Below are positions 10,412 through 20,274 of a stretch of 64,000 bases of DNA, piece after piece. How positions within the stretch are numbered: the stretch's first letter is position 1; every line of letters begins with the position of its first letter. The notes under the pieces were generated by a model. It ran no database searches. It saw only the letters and a program-made list of their open reading frames with translations, and had not been told where the DNA came from. The translations under genes and the position numbers were made by a program. Source of the DNA: Agapanthus africanus (lineage: Eukaryota > Streptophyta > Magnoliopsida > Asparagales > Amaryllidaceae); NCBI GenBank assembly GCA_030015575.1, contig CM057340.1:749401632-749465631 (forward strand), given 5' to 3'.

Positions 10412-11792
10412 CCAATAACTTTAACCCCCCCAATAATTTTAAATGCATAATACTATTTTACTCAAGTTTGGGGGGGGGGATATTTTGGCTCTTGAAAGAA
10501 TTTTTTTATAAAATTGTGAGCCAAAAATAAGTTTGGGGGAGAATTTTACTTTTACTATTTCATGTCCCCGTTACTAATTTTTCCTTCCAAATCTATAGTT
10601 TTTTAAGCTTAACAGATGACATCAGTGAGGACACTGCTGTAAACAGGTTTGGAGGAGGTTTGTGCTTATTAATGCATTACTTTGTATTATACTATATATA
10701 AGCACAAAATTTTTTTGATAATGAAAGTTTGAAAGTGAAAAATTTACATTCGAAAGGTAGGAATAGTTTGAGAAAAGCAAGAAAGTTAGATATTTTCTTA
10801 AACGAAACTAGTAGTAAGTAGTTATGAGCCGTTGTCCCAAGGGTTAGTAAGATGAAGGAAATTGCTAATCTGAGGATAAAAATAAGTCTGAAAAATAGTC
10901 CCTATTTTTGATGCCAAACATTTGAACGTTGATACCCTACTATACGCACTTACACACATCTTGAAACTTGGGATAGTAGAGGATACCTTGAAATGCTCTT
11001 TTCTAAAAGCCTTACTATGAAAAAAAGTATAAGTGGTGAAGAAAAAAAATGAATACTGGTTTTGTAATTGCTTAAAGCAGCATAAAAAAATATAGCGAGG
11101 GTGCTTTATCACCTAGTGACTTAGACCAACTGGTTTGGGAGTCACTGCTAAGCCTTAGGTGTTGCAAGACGAGAAATTACGTCTAAATGCACGAGCACAT
11201 TTAGTAATCGGTTAGTTAGTATCTCAAGAAGTATTAACGGTTTCATGAAAGATGTGTGAGCAATTTCATCAAAATATTCACCAACTACAAAGTACTAACG
11301 AAGATGGACAAGAGTATGATAGCTTGAATTGAATTCTCTAAGTGTAGGGATGTCTTTTACACACACGTAGGGGTATATGATCAATGTTTGGAGGAAAGAT
11401 AGGGCGGAAAACTAAAGACGATGTTTTATTGAAGGATGATATGATTTCTAATATCTTTTCACGACCATTAAGATAGGGCTCATGACAGCCGAAAAACTGG
11501 TGTAATTGGAAACTCTTATTTTCAAGTTCTTTCTTTTATAATTCTTATCTTTGTATGTAACTTTCACTATCTTTCTTTTATTATAATATTTTGTGGGTGT
11601 AATCCGCTGAAAACCCTTAGGAGACAACACTCCTCTTACTAAGGACACCTAGAGGTTTAACGGCTTGTTGCACGTGCTCAGTGCAATCGTGTTGCCTACG
11701 AAAGTGTGCTACTTAGGTTTTTCTTTTTCTTTTTCTCTCTCTCTTGAATAAGTAGTTTGCTCGGGACGATCAAAATTAAGTTTGGGGGTATT
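10412..11792 (+). other. C1 3' noncoding region with polypurine-like tracts
   Basis: No convincing gene. It contains AAGTTTG followed by a G run at 10464-10480, another at 10529-10540, a CAGTG-AGGA-CACTG hairpin at 10623-10636, and a block shared with C2 (11095-11250 with 22697-22850, and 11590-11700 with 23250-23350). The last AAGTTTGGGGGTA (11778-11790) is the polypurine tract before the LTR, preceded by a decayed hairpin at 11756-11774. Confidence 0.7.
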
Positions 11793-13127
11793 TGTTCAGT
11801 CGAAAATATCGCACTTTTGATATGACATTTTCCTTATTTTCTTGAATATCTAAATGTATTTATTATAAATATGACACATATGGGGGTTTATCTGTAAAAA
11901 ATACTATTTTCATATGCTTATATATTATAATTAACATTATGAAGGAAAATATATGCATATAATATATATATATATATATATAATATTTTGATAATTTAAA
12001 TATGCATATCATATCAAATATCCTTAATCAATATTCTTAAAATATAATATCATATCAAATTGGTTATGATAATATCTCAAAAATACCAAATAGTACTAAC
12101 ATTATTCTTTGAGATATGGTGCAAGCTTTGGCTCAGATTAGGAGATCGAGATGTTGAGATGTTGGAAATCAAATATCTGCCGAAATATTAGAGAAAATCG
12201 AAGAATCAATACTGGCAGAGACTCAGGAAATATTTTCAAGTTCTAGACATCAACTAAATCTCCACGTGTCACAAGAATAAAACCGCAGAAATTTGCACCC
12301 AAGATCTCACCAAACGGCCGTGGATCCACGGCCAAACCAAGCAATATGCGGCAAATCCGCGGTTGATTCATAGAATCAGGAGTTAGGATTTTCATGTTGG
12401 ATTTGCTACAACTAACCCTAATTCTGGGGATCTATGGTTTCTGGCTTTGGGGCTATATAAAGGACCGAGGGCTAAACTTAGAAATCATCAATGTTTTACA
12501 CAAGCTAATCACCATCAAAGAACAAGTGATCCAAGATAGGACCAAGGTTCGGCGTGAGATTCGACGGAACATCTACACCCGACAAGGCAGAGATCGAGGG
12601 CAACTTCTTCTTCCTCTTGTAATCTAAACTTGAAGTTTGTACTTGTGAAGTTGATTAATAAAGGTAGATCTTTAGTTTAATTAGTTTAATTATTTAGTTA
12701 CATTATGAATTCCATCTCTATCCATTCTTCTATCTCCATCATGCGCGAGTAATTCTCCACTTGATAGGGTTCGTAGAATTATGGTAGAACAATGGATGAG
12801 AAAATATTTTAACTTCTTTTAAGTCTTATGAAGTTTATAAACTTTAGCAAAATAAATGTTAACATCCTTATCAGGTGCGCTACCAATTTATTGCTAGTCT
12901 CGACCACGATTTGAGATCAGATTAACAATTGTTTTGTTAAGGGCTAGACATGAATAGAGATCAATGAAAGGACAAGGGTCAATAGTGGGGAAACCCTAAT
13001 TTCTTCCAAGAACCCTAATCCCCATTCATCACTATCTATCTAGTATTAAATCTATCAATAGATAAAAAGAGTAATTTTTATTAGTCATCCGTGACTACTA
13101 AATCCGAACGAACCCTACAAGCATTCT
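11793..13127 (+). repeat. C1 3' LTR, interrupted
   Basis: It begins TGTTCAG directly after the polypurine tract and spacer, as the C2 LTR begins TGTTCAC. Possible promoter TATATAAA is at 12454-12461 and poly(A) signal AATAAA at 12657-12662. A palindrome GGCCGTGGATCCACGGCC is near 12315-12332, paralleling GC palindromes in the C2 LTR. Otherwise the sequence differs strongly from the C2 LTR although the internal regions are clearly related. The 3' end is missing: D begins at 13128. Confidence 0.75.
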
Positions 13128-13998
13128 TGTCACGACCCGAAATTGGCACGTGACGGCCCTAATACTACGCAACGCCTAAAGACGTAACGTAGTAAAAGAA
13201 AGCCAAAACCCAGAAATCTAAACCATAAAAAAAGAAGATAAGAAAAGATAATAGCAGTTTTTGAAACATTTGAAATCACAACCCAAATTCTTTAAAAGTC
13301 CAACTTTCTTTCTTTAAAATTTTGGCAACACCCGTTTTTGTAAAAACTGGCCCAAAGGTGGAAAACAATCCACATCACCAATATACGACGCCGCAGCGAA
13401 GAAATAAAGACAATAGAGATAAAGCTGTATATAAGACAACAAAGCCACAAATAATACACAATATCGTCCTCACCAAATCTCTAAGTCAATAACATAATAG
13501 TAGATGGAGAGTACAAGATACAACGAATGTACAATATGAAATACAGATAATCATCGCAACCCACCTAAGCAAAATAGTATACTGTGAGCCGATGCGGTAT
13601 CTGTAGCAAAAGATGATAGCTGAATAGCCTGCCTCGACTACTCTGGGGAACACCCTGCAACACCTGTGGCACAACGGGGGTGAGTTGCCAACTCGTGAAT
13701 AGTAGATAACATATGCAGGTAATCGCAGGAATGTACGTACAGCATGAATCTAAGATATACAATTTACAGCAATAACAGGTCATGTGAATGCGGAATAATG
13801 GAAAGTACACTAGCAGGTACAATCAATATGTGAAGCAATAATAACATGACAGTAGTATGCAATAACCATGCAATAGGGATATGAGAATGTAGATATGCAA
13901 CTAACATGTACTCCTAATACGTGGAACAGTGCATAACAAATAGGTATGAGGTATGGAGTGAAATATGTCATCCCACGGAATCCTGTCATCGTGGTAGG
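13128..13998 (+). mobile_element. Element D, left piece: LTR-like sequence starting TGTCACGACC
   Basis: TGTCACGACCCGAA is a start typical of many plant Ty3/gypsy LTRs. The sequence runs without a coding region to 13998, where B inserted, and resumes at 40461. No pol domain is visible, so this is a solo or truncated LTR. The C1 LTR is broken exactly at its TG start. The far end is not certain. Confidence 0.6.
13994..13998 (+). repeat. Target-site duplication of B, left
   Basis: GTAGG immediately before the TG of the B 5' LTR; the same five bases follow the CA of the B 3' LTR at 40456-40460. Five-bp duplications are usual for Ty3/gypsy integrases. Confidence 0.92.
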
Positions 13999-14159
13999 TG
14001 TTTCCCCCAATCAAAGCAAAGCTATGTTGAAATTTAAAATTCAAAATTTTGAAGCAACGCTTCAAATCTCGGGCGCAACGCGTCACATGTCAGGCGCTGA
14101 TACGTCAGCACAGCGCCCAAGAAGGCGCGCCCAATCAGAGCAAAACTCTATTTAAACTA

Positions 14160-14340
14160 AAATTAAAGGAAGCAACGCTTCAGTTGCGCAAGCACTGCGC
14201 TGCGTGACACGTGTCAGCGCAGATGCGCTAGCGCAGTTGCGCTGCACTTCGCGCTGCGCGACACGTGTCAGCGCAGATGCGCTAGCGCAGTTGCGCTGTG
14301 CTGTGCGCTGCGCGACACGTGTCACGCGCTAGGGCATTTG
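14160..14340. repeat. GCGC and ACACGTGT palindromic cluster in the B LTR
   Basis: Alternating TGCGCTAGCGCA palindromes and GACACGTGTC palindromes, repeated two to three times; a second cluster is at 14870-15110, and the 3' LTR equivalents are at 38230-38330 and 38855-39070. The ACACGTGT core is a G-box variant. It lies upstream of the LTR TATA box, so it may act as promoter or enhancer. Confidence 0.7.
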
Positions 14341-14507
14341 CGCCAAATAGAATTAATATTTTAAAGAAATCTTTCTGTTCTTGTTAAAACAAGAAGATTT
14401 TCTTCTGTAAAACAGAATCTCTTGGATCAAAGATCCAATGGTGGGGAAAATTCCCCAAATCACTCAGAGAAAAATCTCTTTAACAAATTTAACTAATTCA
14501 TGGGCAC

Positions 14508-14515
14508 TATAAAAA
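14508..14515 (+). promoter_or_regulatory. TATA box of the B 5' LTR
   Basis: TATAAAAA following GGGCAC, conserved at 38499-38506 in the 3' LTR. U3 would be about 510 bp. Transcription start expected near 14540. Confidence 0.65.
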
Positions 14516-14529
14516 GGACCCTAGGCCTC

Positions 14530-15420
14530 AATTCAAAGGCATTAACATTTTCTAAAAAAAATAAGAAGAGAAAGAGAACTCTGAAGAACTCCTCAAGAAT
14601 AAAAAGGTAAAAACCTTTAGAAAAAAGAGAAAGTTCTCTTATGAACAGATCATAGATCTAAAAACAAGATCAATGATCTTTAATAAAAAAATAATAATAA
14701 TAATAAAATAGTGCTTTGCACTTTTATGAACCTTTGGTTCTTTGAGATAAGAAAAACAAGAAAAACTTGTCTTTTCTTTGATCTAAATTAGATCAAGAAA
14801 TCAAATAGTGCTTTGCACTTCTGTTCTTGAATCTAAAAGATTCTTAGTGCTTTGCACTTCCAAACTGCGCTGTTGCGCTCTTGGGAGAGCGCCACGTGTC
14901 AGCTACAGAACAACTTGCGCTACGTGCTTTTGAAATAGAGGTTTGCTCTCTATAATTGGCGCAACTCACCAGAGTGCGCCACGGTCAGCAGCGTAGCGCA
15001 CTAGCGCAACGCACTTGCGCAGCGCACTGCGCCTGCGCGACACGTATCAACACTACAAGCGATTGCGCTCTCTAATTGGCGCAAAGCGCCTGACAAATGC
15101 AGTGCATTTCCTAAAGGGCCAGGCCCAAATCAAAAAGACCAACAGGCCAAAATAAATTGCAAAGCAATAAAAAAGAGAGAGGAGAGCCCAAACAAAATGG
15201 ATGCTCTGCATCATTTATAAAATGGCAGAGCCTAGTCCAAATAAAAATAGAAAATAATGCAATGCATTATTTTAAAAATGGGCCAAGCCCTGGCACAGGT
15301 CTAACAGACCAACAACAAATAAAAGTGTTGAATATTTTTTTAACTGGACTTAGCCCAATTTTTGGCCGTAAGTCCTCAAATTAAATTGACTGAGCAAGTT
15401 TGCTCTCTTAAATCAATTTA
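14530..15420. repeat. Palindrome ladder of the B LTR
   Basis: Short inverted repeats with different arms and mostly AAA or TTT centres, for example AGTGCTTTGCACT (three copies), GATCTAAATTAGATC, GAATCTAAAAGATTC, CAAGAAAAACTTG, GAACCTTTGGTTC and GCGCAAAGCGC. This is the same architecture as in the A LTR with a different centre. Being downstream of the TATA box it would be in the RNA. Confidence 0.8.
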
Positions 15421-16075
15421 CGATCTGTTTGAGGGTACATCTCCGAACTCCTCGGACACCCATCGTTGTAATCCTTCAACGACGTCAGAGAGGTGACGGG
15501 TCCCAACGACCACACATGAATATGGACTGCGGGGTCCTTAAACTCGTGGACCGAGACGTCCTTAAACTAATATAGGACCGAAACGTCCTTAAACTAATAA
15601 TGAACCACCACGTTCCTAAACTGGCGATGGACCGAAACGTCCTTAAACTAATGATAGAACACCACGTCCTTAAACTGGCGATGGACCACCACGTCCCTAA
15701 ACTGGAACACGGACCACTACGTCCCTAAACTGGAACAATAGAGCCTCCAAACGCTCTTTTGCCGGACCTAAGCGGTCCCGTTTAAGTTGATCTTAGCCCC
15801 AAATACGGCTAACGTACCCTTAAACATTCAAATGGACTATAAAACTCCAAATCAACTTTGGTTCAAGGGTACATCTCTGAACTCCTCTGACACCTATCGT
15901 TGTAATTCTTCAACGACGTCAGAGAGGTGACGAGTCCTGACGGCCATATAATAAATGGATCACCACGTTAAGTTGATCTTAGTCTCAAACAGGACTAACG
16001 TATCCTTAACGAACGTTTAAGTTGATCTTAGCCTCAATACGGCTAACGTATCCTTAAACTAAAAACACCAAACCC
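15420..16075. repeat. Tandem repeats in the B 5' LTR
   Basis: Two longer copies of a block holding GAGGGTACATCTC...CGACGTCAGAGAGGTGACG (15427-15500 and 15860-15930), and between them about eight short units of type GGACC-N3-ACGTCC-TTAAACT. The same units, reversed, occur in the A LTR and after integrase in both elements. Repeated in the 3' LTR at 39410-40040. Confidence 0.85.
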
Positions 16076-16448
16076 AAATCTAAGTAAATACGGATTTGGA
16101 CTAATCCACGTCCTACGGGCGACGGCATTACTCAGTCTCCGTATACAATCCACGGGCAACCACAAACAAAACAAACACACACGACACGAAGTGAAATTCT
16201 GGAGAAGGAGAAAGTGGCTACCGCGATGCGGTAGCGTAATTAACTGCAGGGGCTTGCGCCTGCAGGGAAGAGCGTCCCCACAATCAAAAACCTCTCTAGC
16301 GAGGGGGAATCTGACGAAGTCTGCTACATCGGCAGCATCCGTCTAAACCTCCGATACACGGTGTCATAAATCAACTTGGCATCTTCGGAGAGGTAGACGG
16401 ATAAAACCATATAGTATCTGCCCCGAATCTCAGGCAAGACGTCCTCCA

Positions 16449-17750
16449 CCGGTAGAAACCGCCGTGGAAACCGCCGTTGAAGCAGAAAAGCCGGAGCAGC
16501 CTCTTCAATCGCTGTCCTCCAGGATCTATAAGACATGGCGACGAGTCCGAGAATCTGTCAGTGATCCTAACTTCTCCCGCCAACAGAAGAAGTCGAAAGG
16601 TCGGCAAGAAGAAAATCCCCCGGTCAAGCAACGAAAGGTGACTACCGCTTGGGCGCCCAGAGCAACGGCCCCTTCAACTTCTACGGCCCATAAGAGAAGG
16701 AGGCCAGAGAAAGTCCCTACACCTGTAGTAAATACCAAAGGAGGTGAACCCAAACGCCCTAGGTCTGGGGGCATTGTAGTTCATACCGTCTGTATGACGT
16801 CTGGTAAAGAGGATAGCCGCATATCAACAGGTCATAGACCGCACACAAGGTCAGTGACCAAGGCTCAGGAGCAGCAGCAGAAGCTCCAAGAGATGATGAA
16901 CGCTATGGCCGCACTTACAGGGCCAAAAGAAACCCCTGAAACGTCCTCGGACGAGCGTCAAGAACTAGAAACTGACGCTGAATTCCTTCGTCGCGTACTG
17001 GAGAAGAAAGATAAAGAAGCTGCGGAACAGGCAGCCAACATAAAGAAAATGGCCCTCCTGTTCCAGGATATGGTGGGTATGATGATTCAACAAGATCCAC
17101 TTGCTGAAGATCCCCCGATCATCCTTGAAGACGATAGGGGAGAGACGTCGAATCCTCCGCCAGCTCTGTCAGCAGCTAAAGAAGAGACAATCTACAAAGC
17201 CGATCTGGACGAATACATAGCTCAGCAGATCCGGGTCTATCAAGCGACGGAAGCAGCGGGTCAGGTCGTAAAAAAGGGGCGGCCATATCCAAGTTGGTAC
17301 GACCAAATCAAGTACCCACCCGGTTACACAATTCCTAAGTTCCATGTCTATAAGGGGACAGGCAATCCTCACCAGCACGTTGCCCAGTTCAGGGCACTCT
17401 GCGGCAACACCGGCGGTGACGACAAGCTGTTGCTTCGCCAGTTTGTTGGAAGTTTATCAGATACGGCGTTCGAGTGGTACTCTGAGCTCCCGAACGACTC
17501 GATCAAGACCTTCGCGGAGATGTAGCTGTTGTTTACTCAGCGTTTTGCAAGCGCCAGTGAACGTACCCCGATGACGGCACTGATTAACGCTAGGGTAAAA
17601 CCAGGCGAGACATGGGTTCAGTACGCTATACGGTGGCGGAACTTATGGTGTGCGAGCAGCGCATTGAAGAAGCTCCCACAGTGGGTATGTTTGTGGGAAC
17701 CCTCGATCCACAAGCAACCATCTCGCAGTTTATGATGTTTTTCAAGCCGA
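16449..17750 (+). pseudogene. B gag, first part
   Basis: Open to a TAG at 17523-17525, where A2 has GAG. It begins abruptly in the middle of the region equivalent to the end of the A N-terminal ORF (the S-S-R-I-Y-K block), so the LTR end, PBS, leader and about 900 coding bases are deleted. The gag domain at about 17260-17750 has F-H-V-Y-K-G-T-G-N-P-H-Q-H and W-Y-S-E-L-P. A five-base loss near 17650 shifts the frame again. The C2 insertion at 17756 splits the gene. Confidence 0.85.
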
Positions 17751-17755
17751 CTACC

Positions 17756-19136
17756 TGTTCACACCATAATATTGCATTATTATATTCCCCATTCTTATTC
17801 TTTTTATAAATAAACAGGTGCTTTTGACGCATGTCTGCTACATGTTACAGGTTACAGGCTTTTGGACAAAAAAACAGTGAAAAAGAGAAAAGACGATGCA
17901 AAAGTGGAACTGCAACCAACAAATAGAAGGATCTTGATCAAGCCTACATAAAGATCAGTTCACAAACTACAAGGCAACGCCAGGTCCAAGTTTTCGTCTC
18001 GAAGAAACGGTTAAAAGTGCACTGAGCTACAATTATTCACTGGGAAATCTGTAAGAGAATCAGAAGTTATTATGAAGAATAAAGTAAAGAAAACAGTAGC
18101 CCAAAACTACCAGAAGAAGCCCACAAAGTTTCAGCACCAACTCCTTGTTTGGGCCGCGGAACCGCGGCCAAACCATGGCTGGGGCCGCGGATCCGCGGCC
18201 ATTAAGAGGATTCAGTGGATGAAATTTTTACCAAAATGTTTATTGGCGCTGAAAAGTTGACCTAAGGGTATATTTGTAATTTTAGATATGCGGATCAAAA
18301 TGTAACCTAGGGTTTCCTATTCTCTATAAATAGGAACTCTACAGATTGTAATTCTCTATGCCTCCTTTTAATAAAAATTCAGAAATCCTTTTTGGAGAGC
18401 ATCGGTGTTTCTTCTCCATTCAGAAATTCAGATCTGACAACCCTGCATGGATGATTGGAGGGATGCATCTGTAAGTAATTTAATTTCTTGCCCTAGTGTA
18501 GTTTTCAATTCCTTGCCCTAGGTAGATTTAATTTCATGCCCTAGGAATTTGTTTAGGGTTTAGCTTTTGGGAAGGATTTTGAGAGATGAGATCTCTCATC
18601 CCTTTCTTACCCACCAAACATTTACAATAGGACTCTATGCATACATGCACATACCGTTCCCTACGGCACTCTATCCCTCGAGGTAGCGGTGATACCGTAG
18701 TATAAAGGCCCGGGTGTGATGTTTTCCATGGAGGTTAGGGTAAGGATCTCTAAAGGAAGGACAAGAACCTAGAGGAAGGAACACCTTCCCGAACGGATCT
18801 AATCCACTTTATTGATAATTACCATAACTCCTCACAGATCTTCATTCGGGTATTGAAAGTGGTGAGATTTAATTACATTTCCAAACCATCCCTAAACCTA
18901 GCCCTAGCAAGAATAGATCTAGATAATTGCACTAGGTTAATTAGATTTTTAGATTTAATAATTAATCCGAACACCCTTCGGAATTAACTCATTAGCGCGA
19001 ATCGGAAATTCACAACATCCCTGTGGACTGACCCGTACTCACCGGCTAGCTTCATGCGACGCCGTTCTTGATTGCGGTTACAAATATTTTTGATCTATCT
19101 TTTAGAAAGCGCAAGCACGCTAAAATCACTCAATCA
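17756..19136 (+). repeat. C2 5' LTR
   Basis: TG...CA ended, 1381 bp. It contains the palindromic pair GGCCGCGGAACCGCGGCC and GGCCGCGGATCCGCGGCC at about 18152-18200, TATA box TATAAATA at 18325-18332 and poly(A) signal AATAAA at 18370-18375. TATA and AATAAA are only about 40 bp apart, so the signal may lie at the start of R. Confidence 0.95.
18325..18332 (+). promoter_or_regulatory. TATA box of C2 5' LTR
   Basis: TATAAATA in the context TCTCTATAAATAGG. Identical at 24007-24014 in the 3' LTR. It should start the genomic RNA about 30 bp downstream. Confidence 0.7.
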
Positions 19137-19138
19137 AA

Positions 19139-19156
19139 TGGCGCCGTTGCTGGGAA
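19139..19156 (+). promoter_or_regulatory. C2 primer-binding site (tRNA-Asp type)
   Basis: TGGCGCCGTTGCTGGGAA starts two bases after the 5' LTR. The plant tRNA-Asp complement used by many Athila-type elements, as I recall it, is TGGCGCCGTTGCCGGGGA, which differs at two positions. This supports an Athila-related donor for the missing enzymes. Confidence 0.75.
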
Positions 19157-20178
19157 TGGCGTAGAACTTTCCTTTTCGCAATTTCGGGTTAATCAAAATT
19201 TAAAAAATTCATAAAAATCTAAAAAATCCAAAAAATATAAAAATATATATATTTTGTTATTTTTGGAAGGGATACTTTGTTGTTTTAATTTTGCAGGATT
19301 TACAAAGACGATCTGGAAATTTCCAGAAGGCGAAATAGAAATCAGAAGATCGAAATAGAAGGGGAATCAAATAACAGAACAGTGAAAATTTTTTGGAGAC
19401 CCAATTCCCCCAACCCGCCGCGATTCCGCGGCCAAAACCCACCTTAGGCCGCGGAACCGCGGCCTTCTAGTGGAATCAGAGCGGCAGATTTTTTTTTGGG
19501 ACTCGAGCCGACGATCTCGCCGTGAAAACGCGGCACAAACACATTTTTACCGCGGAATGGCGGCGGTACAGTGACAACATCTTATGCAAATTTTTCTGTA
19601 AGCCCCACTGTCTCTTTTCTGTATATTTTGAAATATATTTTCTGGAAATGCCTGCAGGATTTTGTGCACTTTAAAAATATATTTCTCTTCCATATAACAA
19701 GTCTTGTGCAGGATTTTTGGGCCCCGCTTGAACTAAATTGATTGCAAGAAATATTTTGTTGTTGCATATCTTTTCTCGAATATCTTTTTGCAACAATTTT
19801 TTTATCCAAATAAAGATTCTTGTGATATGCTTAAAATAATAATTGATTGCAAGTAATATTTTGTTGTTGCATATTTTTTTTCTCTAAAATCTTTTTGCAA
19901 CAAAATTTTTCCAAATAAAGAGAAAAAGAATAAAAATAAAAAGGACAAATTTTATTAGAAACTTGCAAAATTTTTGGCCTCAAATGGATCCTTGCACCAA
20001 CCAACTTTCCTTCTTTCCCCTTCTTCTAACATGGGTACCCCACACAATAAATCATTAGCCGAACTTTGGTATCCCGAACCTAATTTTGCGTCATATGTCA
20101 ATCTGTTCGGTCAATTTAAAGACAATCCTTCCATGCCTAAAAAATCGTTGAAAGATCACATAGTCTAGGAGAAACAGT
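19157..20178 (+). other. C2 leader with GC palindromes and a 105-bp tandem duplication
   Basis: It contains two GC-rich palindromic pairs near 19421-19466 (CCGCGATTCCGCGG type and GGCCGCGGAACCGCGGCC), echoing those in the LTR. A near-direct duplication starts at 19741 and 19846 (ATTGCAAG[A/T]AATATTTTG). A short reading frame near 20031-20168 (M-G-T-P-H-N-K-S-L-A-E-L-W) ends at TAG 20166-20168, one frame off the main ORF. It may be the true N-terminus separated by a frameshift. Confidence 0.6.
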
Positions 20179-20274
20179 TTGACTTTTCAACCCACTTTGT
20201 GTCAACCGAGTCAACCTTCACCACCTCCATATGTTGACACCACTTTTTCAAGTCCATCTGTCACTCCTAGGCCG

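Larger units (their letters stand above)
9161..13127 (+). mobile_element. Element C1: non-autonomous LTR element, 3' part
   Basis: It is homologous to the second half of C2 (about 20586-23437) and ends with a 3' LTR. The 5' half lies beyond A1, outside the window, because A1 inserted into the ORF. It holds an ORF remnant, a long 3' noncoding region with polypurine-like tracts, the true PPT and an LTR starting TGTTCAG at 11793. The LTR is interrupted at 13127 by D. I see no RT, RNase H or integrase. Confidence 0.85.
13999..16447 (+). repeat. B 5' LTR, lacking its last few tens of bases
   Basis: Starts TGTTTCCCCC and aligns with the B 3' LTR (38044-40455) up to about 16447. There the two diverge: the 3' LTR continues to GGAGGGGAACA while the 5' copy jumps into gag. 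It carries GCGC/ACACGTGT repeats (14160-14340 and 14870-15110), AAAG-centred palindromes, a TATA box, and tandem GGACC...CTTAAACT units (15520-15740). Confidence 0.92.

Noticed and set aside
13128..13998. Host promoter or RNA gene in the stretch between C1 and B
   Set aside because: The TGTCACGACC start and continuation across B to 40461 fit an LTR fragment; no tRNA or other RNA fold is apparent.
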